A DNA stretch of 64,000 nucleotides from Heracleum sosnowskyi (lineage: Eukaryota > Streptophyta > Magnoliopsida > Apiales > Apiaceae), in the NCBI GenBank assembly GCA_030848705.1, contig JAUIZM010000018.1:1674001-1738000 (forward strand), read 5' to 3'. Shown piece by piece: positions 13,401-23,260 of this stretch. The notes under the pieces are model-generated. The model saw only the letters and a program-made list of their open reading frames with translations. It did no database searches and was not told the origin of the DNA. The translations under genes were made by a program, and so were the position numbers. Within the stretch, counting starts at the first letter, position 1; every line of letters starts with the position of its first letter.

Positions 13401-16400
13401 GAATTTGAAATTCCAACATTTTACCTGTCATTTCAAATGAAAAACTCAAACTTCATAATCTGAATTTTAAGTCTCCACTTTCCAAAAATAATTTTTCACA
13501 GTTTTCATAATTTTTTTTCATAGCCAAAATAACGAAAAAAATTCCGAGAACATTTTTCCAGAAAAAAAAATTTCTGAGAAAGTGTTTCAGAGAGTTTTTC
13601 CCCAAAAAAAAATTCGGAGAAATTTTTTCCTTTTTCCGAGAAAATTTTCCCCAGAATATTTTCCCAAGATATTCTTCCTGAGAAATTTTTCCCGAGAACA
13701 TTTTTCCGATGAATTTATCCCGAAAATCTCAAACAGAATATTAGAATTTAAAATCCAGATTTTAAAATTCTTATATTCCCAAACAAGAGATTTGAATTTC
13801 AAATACAGGATTTGAAATTCTGGATTGAAATGAAATCAATGTTTCCAAACGACACCTAAAATAATTTCCCCAAATAGTAATTCTACTTTTCAAGCTGCTA
13901 CACCTATATCAGATACGAAAGTGACATAATCAATCACATGAACTAATATTTCAAATGAGAAAAACTTACATCATTTACTCTTGCAACCTGGACTTCCAAG
14001 GCCTTGTCTAAAATCTCTCCCTACAAGAAAACATAGAATGTTTTACAAGAATAAGACGAATATATGTGTTGAATTTAAAACAAAAAAGAAATTGGTGTGC
14101 ATAATTACCACAGTCATGCTTTTAATTAGCCCACATTTTATACTCTGGCGTAGACGTTTGCATTCATCCTAGGAGAACAAAGAATGACAGACATCAGCTA
14201 CTTGGCTAATAATAAATTTCTTGTATGATAACATGAATCATAATCCTCAACACTAAAAAAAGAACTTTACAGATCAGTAATTTTCTTTCTGAAGAAAGTG
14301 CAGCCTATATTAACATATAAGAAGGCTAAATCTTATAAAACAAGACGCCACAGTCAAAGACATGATAGGTAATATGGTAATGCATAACAATTATATACAA
14401 AAAGAGAAAAGGGAATCAGATGCATTATCATTGAGCCCGCATAAGAACAACTGAAATAAGTTGGTCAGGTTTCTTTTCTTGCCAACATGCTTACTTACCT
14501 CAGTAAACTCCTGATTTGAAATGCTATCAATCGATATAACCTCGGTTTTGTTAAGATTTAATATTTCTATCATCAGATTAGTTGTTCGTTTGCCAACTTT
14601 ATAGAACTCGTCTACTTTGGTTGTACCTGCATGTATAAACATTGGAAAATTTTACATTCTCCTTCAATGACGATATCATGTGTGGTCTGCACAAAGTCTG
14701 AGAAAATAGTAAGAAACAATCACCTTTGACTTGGACTAGCCTGTATATGTCCTGCTTCTGACTACTACCAGAGATTCTTATCCTCACAAAAGTATCAACA
14801 ACCTTATCACTAAAGGTGTCAATATCTTCTAGTAGATCCTCCATCAACTTTCGTCTTAGGTATATTAAGCTAATGTTATGAATATCAATGGCTGCATAAT
14901 CATCAAGATTAGATTGACGTCCTCGGCCATCTTTCTTCCGTGTTTTACGTTTCTTATCCTTTCCGCTTTTTGTCAGAGATTCAGTGTTCCCATCAGCATC
15001 CAGGTGGTTAGTTTCAGTATCAACAACACTCCCTTGAACATCATCTATCGGTGTATCCTCCTTCATTAAAAAGTGAGATTCAAGAAGTTTTAACATTTCA
15101 AAATGTCCCACACGTGCTTTTCCAAATATATTTTCAAGTCTAGCATCACAAATGATTTGACTTTTTCGACGAGGATCGCGAAGTTTATTTCTTTTTATGT
15201 ATTCAAGCAACAGGGCTTGAACATCAAACTGAGATAGAACAGTTTTATCCCCATCTCTCATGTGCATAACAAATTCTAAAAGCTCTCTTGAAGCCCACCC
15301 GGTGCTCTTAGGTGTAGAAGTTCCTTCTGCACCAGCTGTCATCGCTTCACTAGTCGACTCATCTTGCTTAGTAGCACGAGACTTGAGACGTTTACTGTAC
15401 TTCCTTTTTTTAAGTTTAGTCGCTTCAGGATTATCAGAGGCATTATCAGTTCCAACACCAACGTCATCCTTCATGTCAAGCTGCTCACCCGGAGACTCAT
15501 TTTTGCCAGCCCCTAAAGCAGATCCTTTCCATGGATTTTTAGCCTTAGCAATTTCAGCCGGAGAAATAGATAGATTTTCTTTGAGATCTATCCAATAATC
15601 CTTGAAGAGGTACTCCCAGCTAGACTTGTCATCAAAATCTATTTGTGCCTGTGCAAACAGAAAAGAGAAAACAAGAATATTAAAAATGGACAGAAATTAA
15701 AAGTCACTACAATTAGATGCCCAAATTTTAACTAGGATTTCTTCTATTTGTCAAAACTTGGGCCAGGGTGATGTTTAAACATTGTAATATATACATCTTA
15801 CTGTTACAAATAAGGGCTTCACATCTGCAAAAATATATACTCCCTGTCCCAGCCAATTCTTTACACTTTCCATTTTGGGACATCCCTTCGGATTCTTTAC
15901 ATTTCTAAAGGTTTCCAAAAGTAGTAATCTTAACAATATAAAAAACTATTACACCCGCTACTTCCCTCCACCTTTTTAAATCTTTTATCCTTTATTTGTT
16001 AAATATTGACTGGTCTTGCCACTTTACCCACTTTTCTCTCTTTTCTTAACCTCCACGCCCAATCCAAATGTAAACAATTGGATGGGTCCATCAGATAAGA
16101 AAACTAAAAAGGGCGAAGCAGATGGAAAATATTAGAATCCAGCATCATACCCATGAAAAGATGTAAAACGCAAAAATTATAAAATATTCTCTTCAATAAG
16201 GAACAAATATATCCCCGAGAGGCCAAGACCCAAGACAAAAGTTATAATATGACTTGAGGACAAAAAGACATAGACGGATCATATTTTCTGAATGACAAAA
16301 TATCAAGTTCAAACGAATCATCTAAGACACAATTCTAAAAAGCTGTCCTGGCATCCCTTTACCGTCTAAACAAAAATACTAAGTTTCTGTTAAGGCTAAT

Positions 16401-19400
16401 TAATAGAAAAACTAAAACCCAATAGCAAGTAATAGCATATAGTTGGAAATGATTTATAGCAAAGTGATACAAAAATAATAATTTTTTTTAAAAAGGACAT
16501 TAGAATATGAATCTAAAATTCTAAAGTAAATTCACATCTCATAAAAACAAGTATTTCCCCTCTTGAGAATGCTGCTTTTGTTTCTAGAACAATCTGCTTG
16601 GCAATTGCATTAGATGTATTGCAGGAACCAAATCATTCTTCGCATTAGTGAAGAAAATTGATCAATGTCCATAACCACCACATCCAATAGAAATAGAAAT
16701 ATCACGAAGATAAATAAATACCTGATTTCCTTGTGCATTATCTTCAATCATCATCACAATTTTAATGCAGGCTTCACAAAAGCCTTTGTTTCCTCTAACA
16801 CATAATATAACTGCATCCTTAATACATCCCTTGCACAAGGAAAAAGTACATGTATAGCACATATAGTATGCATTTTTCTGACAATTTGTATGGCTGCACT
16901 GGTGCCAACCTGAAAATTTGGAGTGAAGGGATCAACAAAATTTATATCAAATATTTGAAATAGTACTACTGTGTATCATTTAGTTGCATTAATGGATCCT
17001 TTTTCTTAGAACTTGATTTTTTGGTACTAAAGATGTCAAAATTACTTGGCAAAAGAAAAAAAAATGTCTACAGTTGAAATTTTAAGGGTTTTCCGGTCTT
17101 ACCAGAACTAATGATATTTGTTTTCACCCACAAAGTTAAAAAAAAATAATGGATGCATATTTATTTGATATAATGTTTTCATGACACAATTCAGGGTAAT
17201 TTGGGCAGCTATAGGCCCAGAACAACCTTGATAAAAAGAAATCACATCCAAGTAACAATTCAACATCTAAACCAAGGTATACTCATGATATCATGCTTAG
17301 CTCTTATAACATCAAGCCTTGCATATTCATTCACATAGTAGTGGTATAACAATCAAAACAGAAGGAAAGATAAGAGGGGAGGCACTATCGGTTGACATGC
17401 ATATCATCTGAGTAGGAGAAAGGGGAAGAGAGCCCTGTGTTACGTGCACATCATGTAAAAAGTATCAGCTTTAGGTAATAATATACACATGTGATGTAAA
17501 ATATATAACAGCTCTATGATTCCCTCATTCTAAGATTTTAACCGACGAAACATGTTTTGAGGAACAGCCAGAAGTTAAATTAAATAAAAAATGCAGAGAT
17601 TAGAAAATGAAGTCCTTGCATGTTGCCAATCACAAACTTGACGACCTCCATGCTTATTCAATTAATTTTAGAAACTAAATTATTTATGGAGTACCTTGCT
17701 ACAAAAAAACACTGAACTGATAATATAAGCCCCCAAAATAAATTATTTTTCAGAGATTTGAAAATCATTTATGCCCATGATGTAAATGATTTTATACTGT
17801 CTTAAAGGTCAAATATTAAACAAGGACATGTGATTTCCTTCAAATATTTTTTTTTTGATATTAAAAGTTGTTCTTTATATCATACAGGGACAAAAGGAAG
17901 AACTATGTTATTCAATGTCAAAAATATCAACTCCTAATAAACATGTTTTTCATCAAAATACAAAATTTTCAAAAGTGTAATGTTCATCTATGATAGACTA
18001 GAAAAACGTTGCAATGCATTTGTTATACAAATGAATAGCAAGTTTGATCACAATATGGTTGCTTCCTTTCAACACGCATATTCTTAACTTTGCATGAAGA
18101 AGAGGCCAGCATTAACACAACATTTTTGCACATCTAAAGTCAGTAACAGACTAACAGTGTATAATTACAACATATAAACCCTGCTATTTAAGGGTCAGAG
18201 TTTTGGCTAACACTCACACAAACCATATAATAGAAGTACTGCAGACAAAATATGTGAAACAAGTTATATATTCAAAGCGCTGATGTCATACTGGCTAACT
18301 GCATAGATTATACGCAAAATGGATTGAGCAAAGCACAGAGATGACAGACCTAACTTTTCACATAATAATAATTAAAGTGCCCACCACACCATAAATGACA
18401 ATATTATTTTTAACAGTGAGACCTTGGCAAACATGATTTCATTTATTTTCATTTATGCAGATACATCATACATGCAAAAAGAATTAACATGCAACTAACC
18501 ACAATTCCAACGACCCTTAGCTTGGAAGAATTTCTCATCACGATTAACACAAGAAGGATGATAAGCTTTAGGGCAGTTCCTGAAAAAAATGAAATATATG
18601 ATAAACAAAATCAGAAAGGGAACACATCATCCAAAATACAACAAAATAGGATCACAAGTACAACATACTTTCGGTCACATAGCACAAGGTCTCCACCATC
18701 AAAGCAAACAAAACAAACATCCTCCTCCTCAACCGGAAGTCCGACCATGTTGAGTGCTTGAGTTTTGCCTGCAGCTTTTGTATTCTTTCCTCTTTTCCGC
18801 TTCCCTCCACTAATCTTCACTGAATCGCCTGCATCAGTTTCTGTCTCCATTTCAACATCTGCAGCGGGCATCTCCTCGTCTCCCGCCAATCTTTCATCTT
18901 CTTCATCTTCAGCCAACTGTGAATCATCTGGTTGAGGCACCTCTCCTTTAACTTTATCCCCATCAGCTTTTGTTTCAGTTTCCATATCATCTTCTTCATC
19001 ACCCGACTCTGGAGCAGACTCCATCTCATCATCTTTTTCCTTGCTTTCACTCTCCAATACCAAATTCTTTTCCTCCATGACTGTATCTTCTACCACACCA
19101 ATCAAGCCCGAACTATATTCCGCATTACCCTCAGGCTTAGCAGACATTTCATCCACTTCATTCAACGACTCACTCACAACAAATCCCGTTTCCACTTTCT
19201 CCTCCTCCACCACATTATCGACATTCTTATTAGGCTCCAAACTCACTTCCCTCTCAATCTCACTCTTGTTCTCAACCTCATTATCAACCTCACACACAGC
19301 TTCTGCCACTACCTCAGTTTCACAATCTTCTTTACGCTCCTCATTCACATCCTCACATACAACCCTATCCTCTGATTCAACTCCAACCTCATCTTTCATC

Positions 19401-20224
19401 TCACTCTCGGGCACACCTTTATCCCCCAACTTTTCTTCCCCACCCATATCACCTTGAACCCCCAATTCATCTTTCTTTATCGCCACTACCTCCACACACA
19501 CGTCTTCCTTATCACCATCAAAACCATCCTTACATACATCTTCCGCCTGATCATTATCCGCTAATTCATCTTTCGTTTCCGCCTTTACCTCCACACTCAC
19601 ATCCTCAACCACCGCCTCAGTATCACACACAACCTTCCCCTCTAATTCATCGTCCTTACTATCACTTGCCTCAATTCCACTTGCATCCACACCGATATCA
19701 CTAATCTCTCTCTCACCAATCACCTCCGCTTTCCTCTCAAATCCCTCCGCTTTCGCCACATCACCCACCACACCATCACTAAACTTACTAATATTAACCG
19801 AAACCTCGGCTTTCGCCACATCAGCCACCACACCATCACTACACTTATCCTCACATTCCACCTGCACCGCCACACAATTCCGCGATTCAATCACACTAAT
19901 CGAACCCTCCTCTTTCGCCAATTCATCCACCACACCATCACTAAACTCACCACCACAATCCTTTTCGAAATTCACCGACTCAACCACACTAATCTTCTCC
20001 TCAGCTTCAATAACACCCTTCGAATCATTGCTTTTCTCAACACCGGGGCAAATCGAAGCCTCGGCTCCGATTAAACGCTTCGAATCATCACCAAAACACT
20101 CAAAATCATTACTTTTTTCAACAACCTTATCGCAATCATTCAACGCATTAAGCTCCTGCGTATCTGCTGCATCAATTTCAATAACAGGAGATTTAATTGA
20201 CGAATTATCTTCGTTTTCTTCCAT
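1496..20224 (-). CDS. NERD: NERD-like / zinc finger CCCH protein 19-like (PHD-SWIB-Plus3-GYF-CCCH)
   Basis: Ten exons read by eye: 20224-18669, 18579-18500, 16909-16722, 15648-14724, 14626-14499, 14168-14109, 14020-13970, 4319-4252, 3847-3699 and 3615-1496. They total 5325 nt, in frame, for about 1774 residues, close to the size of the family. Residues 1-500 are acidic and low-complexity. A PHD with extended second half spans about 504-607 (CFVCFDGGDLVLCDRK, then NCPKAYHPSCV across a splice). SWIB lies near 726-805, Plus3 near 858-990, GYF near 1207-1262 (HYQDPHGKVQGPFS), a GW/WG-rich tail near 1415-1720, and a CX8CX5CX3H finger at 1753-1772. In Arabidopsis, NERD binds histone H3 and AGO2 and acts in RNA-guided DNA methylation; that role here is inferred from architecture. 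Intron 8 appears to use a GC donor. Intron 7 is 9.6 kb and hosts a LINE. Confidence 0.9.
4705..4715 (+). repeat. Left target-site duplication of the intronic LINE
   Basis: The 11-bp word TTTCACTTTTA here is repeated at 10202-10212, directly after the A-tail of the LINE. Perfect short direct repeats bracketing an A-tailed element are the mark of target-primed reverse transcription. Confidence 0.85.
4878..6101 (+). CDS. LINE ORF1: DUF4283-like domain plus CCHC zinc knuckle
   Basis: 407 residues. The N terminus is acidic. A DUF4283-type domain covers about residues 40-190 (GRCLVGRFVTSRRVN, later DGPWTFNQQVLVIKK), followed by a CX2CX4HX4C knuckle at 214-227 (CFYCGKIGHTEKFC). The C-terminal third is polar and low-complexity. 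In plant L1-like elements this protein binds the element RNA and forms the ribonucleoprotein with the ORF2 product; that is family knowledge. Its stop codon overlaps the ORF2 start as ATGA at 6098-6101, which suggests ORF2 is made by termination-reinitiation. Confidence 0.9.
   Translation: MASSSQRKNLDEAYANLSLNNDDEEGLILEDIPSNGGQDGMGRCLVGRFVTSRRVNFIAMQDTLSSIWRPVKGVFMEETDQPNMFLFKFFHDRDMQRVLDDGPWTFNQQVLVIKKFNAEEQLKDVKLSELFMWVQIYDVPIGFKSDFVLKSIGNFVGRYMESDSKNFKGMFRNYLRIKVAVDISRPLKSQMRIKKPGGEWLWIRFKYERLPSFCFYCGKIGHTEKFCVELFDNPQAQETRKYDSSLRASFRNQEYAKGNQWIRGADGAVLNGVRLNDEEKTDGKMEIPREDDSENQAVDEDNPRKSGQVVVSNVISGGDLSKVVNLEPNNIESLNERRDTEFKGIETTGLSIIMDPKRRRVDDPLTERPNNNLNNEDDIMVEYQVDGNIVPKNVEKAGSVMGVRLAL
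6098..9562 (+). CDS. LINE ORF2: AP-type endonuclease, reverse transcriptase, zf-RVT
   Basis: 1154 residues. The endonuclease domain fills about 1-235 with the expected landmarks: WNCHG, SET, GFYGEP, GDLNN, RLDRAL and SDHSP. Reverse transcriptase covers about 450-750, with LRPISLCNVSYKIASK, LKLDMSKAYDRVEW, GIRQGDPLSSY and an intact FADD catalytic box near residue 683. A zf-RVT segment lies near 1030-1110 (WNLKIPLKVKHFLWRALSG, CPVCNLESETVGHILTTC). The frame ends early at 9562; the RNase H domain that normally follows continues in another frame from about 9560. Apart from that, both main catalytic domains look intact. Confidence 0.9.
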   Translation: MSTLSWNCHGLGTPWAVQFLKESILQKNPSYVFLSETLCKKDRTEKVRNMIGFEGAYTVEAQGHSGGLVLFWKNKDDVTVQSHSKNHIDAIIEEHGKAKYRLTGFYGEPDRAKRHETWDLIRRLHIQSSLPWCLIGDLNNILKQEEKRGGRLYPSWLIQGFQQVIDDCDLNDMEIVGYPFTWEKGHGTTDWIEVRLDRALVSNSFMHHFADAKLTNMEISTSDHSPILMEPLIVSQSVLVKSLRFENAWLRDPMCKKIVEDSWQLAAGKAFKEKIDCCLAVLVKWGKEITGSFKTRINQCKKTMRVLKGRRDSNSIQLYREAAKRLTEIYHDQEVFWRQRCKQLWLREGDSNSKYFHVATKTRRKLNKISTLANKEGVQVGWDEGLQEVMIDYFSELFTATDTEWAEVVSNVSCRVTNEQNAELLLPIDPREVKAALFNMHPDKSPGPDGMSPGFYQKYWSIVGGDLIQLVQQFFLTEKFDRYITETNIVLIPKRQDPSNMTELRPISLCNVSYKIASKVMANRVKKVLDGVISETQSAFIPGRLISDNMMIAYEVMHYMKRKVNGKAGWMALKLDMSKAYDRVEWNFLRAMLDKLGFDGKMVNLLLECVTSARYRINHAGRQFGLIEPGRGIRQGDPLSSYIFLICMEGLTALIQDNERMKNIKGIKVARGAPALTHMFFADDSYIYCQASNEVATKVINMLQVYERASGQKLNAMKSSVFFSCNVAQEERFEICSTLQFQEAGANTTYLGLPSIIGRNKNAVLGYLKERMQKRTEGYDKKILSKGGKEILLKSVVQTLPSYAMGMFLLPKKLCSEMESIMCKFWWRNSTKKAKGIHWMSWDRLCVKKSKGGLGFRRLHEFNMASLGRQGWRLITRPDCLVSKIYKARYYSGGSFLTASLGSNPSFVWRSIFETQEMLKKYTGRRVGSGNNIDVIHDPWLPSVDDPFIHTRHESIDGIKVSSLFVAGQDRWDSELINSIFTERDACLILSIPIQRAVEDSWYWRREKMGQYSVRSAYAVLNEARGVSHASDNSGFWRKIWNLKIPLKVKHFLWRALSGCLPTKEQLLSRRVAVIEQCPVCNLESETVGHILTTCPFAKLCWNKLGCQIDTYMDQSFQEWLSSAAQKYKGEEFLRICMVCWAIWKNRNSMVQSL
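9565..10164 (+). pseudogene. LINE ORF2 3' segment: RNase H-like domain, out of frame
   Basis: Open frame of 199 residues from a chance ATG. It holds an RVT_3-type RNase H: IKVNTDAALFEES (first Asp), ELAEAIGIKEALSWI (Glu), VVLETDCLTATQAI (Asp) and NNVAHFIARHS. The same frame is open upstream to about 9544, so it joins the end of ORF2 through a small indel near 9545-9560 and not through a true start. It is best read as the detached C terminus of ORF2, not a separate gene. Translation from its own ATG is not expected. Confidence 0.8.
10202..10212 (+). repeat. Right target-site duplication of the intronic LINE
   Basis: Second copy of the 11-bp word found at 4705-4715, directly after the A-tail. 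Confidence 0.85.
10213..11693. other. Remainder of NERD-like intron 7, no gene seen
   Basis: Non-coding host intron between the LINE and the Mutator-like MITE. No long frame or known repeat was recognised. A short less AT-rich patch near 10490-10625 has C-rich runs but no coding signature. Confidence 0.4.
11694..11946. mobile_element. Mutator-like MITE in intron 7
   Basis: About 253 bp with long terminal inverted repeats. The left end reads ATTCCTATTTAAATGTCC and the right end, reverse-complemented, reads GTTCCTATTTGAATGTCC; similarity continues inward for about 55 bp through GACCAAA(A/C)TTTGA. The element is flanked by the direct repeat ATATAATTATT (11683-11693 and 11947-11957). A repeat of 9-11 bp fits Mutator-like elements. 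There is no coding capacity. Confidence 0.7.
13262..13858. mobile_element. TIR element (MITE) with internal repeat core, intron 7
   Basis: About 600 bp bounded by imperfect inverted repeats of roughly 40-50 bp. The left end carries GTTTGGGAACAAGGATTTCG; the right end, reverse-complemented, carries GTTTGGAAACATTGATTTCA. Both continue with TTTCAAATCC(T)GGATTTG-type sequence. The core (about 13530-13725) is a degenerate tandem of TTTTCCC(G)AGAA-like units, which creates chance open frames on both strands. No transposase was found. The superfamily is not certain; hAT- or PIF-like are both possible. Confidence 0.6.
15838..16095. mobile_element. Stowaway-like MITE relic in NERD intron 3
   Basis: Starts TATACTCCCTGTCCCA, a worn Stowaway terminus (consensus CTCCCTCCGTCCC). 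Inside, CACTTTCCATTTTGGGACATCCC, (A)TTCTTTACATT and AAATATTGACTGGTC match the better preserved copy at 47176-47487 read on the other strand. The right terminal repeat was not recognised. It sits between exons 3 and 4 and has no coding capacity. Confidence 0.6.
16910..18499 (-). other. NERD-like intron 2
   Basis: 1.59-kb intron splitting the PHD-type module, with GT donor at 18499-18498 and CAG acceptor at 16912-16910. No repeat or gene was recognised in it. Confidence 0.6.
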
Positions 20225-20430
20225 TTTCTGTTAGCAAATTTAAAAAGATACGAGCTTTCTAAACCCTAACCCTAGATTGAATTGATAAATAAAATTAACA
20301 AATAGATATGTGTGTGCAGTGTCGAAACTGCATATATAATAATATTGAGTAGCGAGGTTTTATATTAGAGAGAGAACGAGGGAGAGAGAGGGGGATGAAA
20401 TTGGGGTTATATTATATATGGACTTTTCGT
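20225..20430 (-). promoter_or_regulatory. Leader and core promoter of the NERD-like gene
   Basis: Upstream of the ATG at 20224 the minus strand carries a CT-rich run (seen on the plus strand as GA-rich at about 20370-20396), preceded by a TATATAA-type box near 20410-20420. Both are usual for a plant core promoter and leader. The exact start site cannot be read from sequence. Confidence 0.4.
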
Positions 20431-21550
20431 ACTGAACGGGTTGAGAAATCGGGTCGGCCGTTTTACCTATGTGAAACGATACGGCCCAATTTGTTCTGAA
20501 ACACGCAAATTGACATTAGAGCATCTCGGATGCGAAATCTTATTTTGATTTCTTAAAATATAATAAAATAATTATTATTTATAAAAAAATTGTTTTGTTT
20601 CAATGGTGTTACTTATAAATTATATTGATTATTTATATTTTTAAAAAAAAAATATTCAATATTTTAGGTAATATAAGTAATGAAGGAGCGTGTTGGAGTA
20701 GATATATGTTGTATAATAGGGAAGTAGTGATGATGTAGCATTATAGAGATTTATTTTTCTCTCCCCTAAGGGGTTTGATTTTCTTCCCCTAAAAATTTTA
20801 GATAATAGAAAGTCTCATTGGAGCATGAATTGTAAGTCTAAACCCTTAAAATATGTATAATTAAGACAAATATAGGTAAGTTGTCTTTGTATTGGAGTTG
20901 CTTTTAGTTGGCAGAGATATCTTGTACTTGAATGATTAGTGATTACTCGGATCATTAATTGGAGATAATTTATTTAACAAATAATAATATATAATTTTAT
21001 TTTAATATCATCAAACTTTCAAAAAAATTACAAAAATATATCATATATCATGAGTCCAATGTTGATATTTAAATGATAAAATTTACCGAAAAGAACGACA
21101 TATCATTTGTCCATACTTGTATATGAACGAAAAGACCAAGTCAATTTAAGAGAATAATCAAATATTAAAAATTTAGTCAATAAATTAATAGTTCATACTC
21201 ATGTAATAGTCAATATAATATTTATTAACTTTTTTTAAAAAATGACTTTTAAAAATATATTTTTTTAAGTTTGACCAATTAATATCGATTTTTGACCCGT
21301 CTCAACTGATTATTCTCGTCTCGGTCGACTTTTGACTGATTTATTTAAAAATATCCCTTTTTGGCTCGATTTTCACTTAATCGAGACTGGGCCTATCCGT
21401 CTACCGATTGTACATAATATACATTTACACGAGAAAAATTAAGTATAAATTTAGTCACTATATAGTGGTCGACACAATATCTTAATCTGTGATTTTCTTC
21501 ACATATTATCTATGCAATTTTAACTATGCTCAAATCATAATAAATAACCA
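20431..21550. other. Gene-free upstream region of the NERD-like gene
   Basis: AT-rich non-coding sequence. A GAGCATCTCGGATG word near 20519 and a CATTGGAGCATG word near 20817 resemble the ends of common plant MITEs, but I could not define a complete element. Nothing else was recognised. Confidence 0.3.
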
Positions 21551-21552
21551 AA

Positions 21553-22370
21553 TTATTAAGTTACCAGTTATCCTCAAACCTTAAGATGTTAGGTAAACAG
21601 ACTTATTAAGATCATATCACATATTCAACATCCTCTCACTTGAAGACCCATTATTTGGGTCAATTAGTGGATCACTAGGTGGTTCGTACCTTTTAGCCCC
21701 TAGTGTACGGTCCAATTTTCAATTATTAGGTTAGGATCTCGTTCCTTTTTGGATCCACCAAACCCCACTTTTTTTTAATTCGTGCCTTTTTGGCCCTAAC
21801 ATCCGGTCCAATTTTTAATTACTAGGTGGGGGTCTCGTTCCATTTTTTGGCCCACCATAGTACAATTGTTTTTACTGGGCGGGGGCTCATCCCATTTTTG
21901 GGCCCACCATAGTCAAAAAAAATTAATTACCCGGTGAGGATCTCGTCCTTTTTGCGTCCACCAAAGTACAATTTAACGTTATCATTAAATGAGAATATTG
22001 GGGGTAGGAGGGAGTCCAACTTGAGACCTCCCACAACCAGAACTCTAATACCATGTTAAATAACAAATTGCTCTAAAACCTTTAAGTTGAAATTGGGTTT
22101 ATCTGGATCATATTCTATTATTAACATCCCCTCTCACTCTAAAACCCGTTTATTCGGGTTTGAAGAGTGGATCACTAGGTGGTTCGTCCCTTTTTGGACC
22201 CACCAAAGTACAATTCATTAATATTTTCAGTAAATGAGAATATTGGAGGAAGGAGGGACTCAAACTTGAGACTTCCCACAACCAGAGCTCTGATATCATT
22301 CTAAGTTATCAGTTCTCCTAAAAACTAAGGTGTTAGAAAAGTGGGTTTAATAGGATCATATCACATATTC
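21553..22370 (-). mobile_element. TRIM retrotransposon array with three short LTRs
   Basis: Read on the minus strand, the middle LTR (22126-22054, 73 bp) starts TGTTAATAATAG and ends TTATTTAACA. It is followed by TGGTATTAGAGT, a close match to the initiator-Met tRNA binding site TGGTATCAGAGC, and preceded by the polypurine run GAGTGAGAGGGGA. Related LTR copies lie near 21553-21630 and 22291-22368, the latter also next to a TGATATCAGAGCTC-like site. Two non-coding internal segments of about 420 and 165 bp share GGATCACTAGGTGGTTCGT(A/C)CC. LTRs under 100 bp, a primer site, a polypurine tract and no genes define a terminal-repeat retrotransposon in miniature. Confidence 0.65.
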
Positions 22371-22483
22371 AATACGAATTAAATACATCAAATTCTTAAC
22401 TTCATTTGATTCGATTACTAGCATTTATATGCATTAATTTCATTACACAATCCTAATTCCAACAATTCTTCATTATTTAAGAT

Positions 22484-23260
22484 AATTTAATGGTTAAAGT
22501 GTGAATATGTAAGTTTCTAATCGATGATCATGATTTGATGCATGTGGTTGTGATTAAAATGTGTGGGGGTAAGGATATGTATATTGATGTGCGTGAATAA
22601 GTAAATTCTGCAAAAGATGATGTTGTTGAAGAAGAATATGTGATCACCTAGTCACTAGAGAGAGGAAAATGTTATAGACATCAGACATAAAAGAACACAA
22701 TTATTGTACTCACGTTTGCAGCATTCAATGTTGAAGTTATGAGAATGAAAAACGCGTATTCTTGTCACAATCACTGCGATTTCAAATCAGGACATATAAC
22801 AATGGAAAACAAACTTTTGAACATAACACTTACATATATACCCCGAATTTGACATAGTATCAATAAATTTAGGATTTTGGATTAATGATTTGTGATAGTT
22901 TAATGGTAAGAGTGTTAATAACTAAGTTTCATATCGATGATCATGATTTGATGTATGTGATTGTGATGGAAATGTCAATGTATGTGACAAGTATATACTA
23001 TAAAAATGAATTATAGTTAAAGAAGAAGATGTTATCAACTAGTCACTAAAAAAAGGAGAGTGTTACATATAAAATACATTAAAAAGACTAAAAGAACGCA
23101 ATTATCATACTCACTTTTGCATAATTCAACGCCATCCAGTCTAGAAGTTGTGAAAATGAAAAACTCACATTCTTGTCATAATTACTGCAATATCAAATCA
23201 GGACCTGAAACAATAGAAGATAAATTTTTAACTACTAAGTTATTCTTAACATAACTTCTT
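22484..23260. repeat. Direct duplication, about 370 bp, two copies
   Basis: Copy 1 (about 22484-22830) and copy 2 (about 22890-23260) share, in order, TTTAATGGT(T)A(A)G, ATCGATGATCATGATTTGATG, ACTAGTCACTA, AAAGAACACAATTAT and ATTCTTGTCA.AAT.ACTGC. They have diverged by scattered substitutions and indels. The start of each resembles a tRNA A-box, so a SINE origin is possible but unproven. Confidence 0.6.

Noticed and set aside
13453..13815. Overlapping F/K/N-rich frames on both strands
   Set aside because: Translations of the degenerate repeat core of a TIR element.
18817..20234. Several frames of 68-147 residues opposite or out of frame to NERD exon 1
   Set aside because: Shadows of the acidic coding region; GAA/GAT-rich codons keep other frames open.
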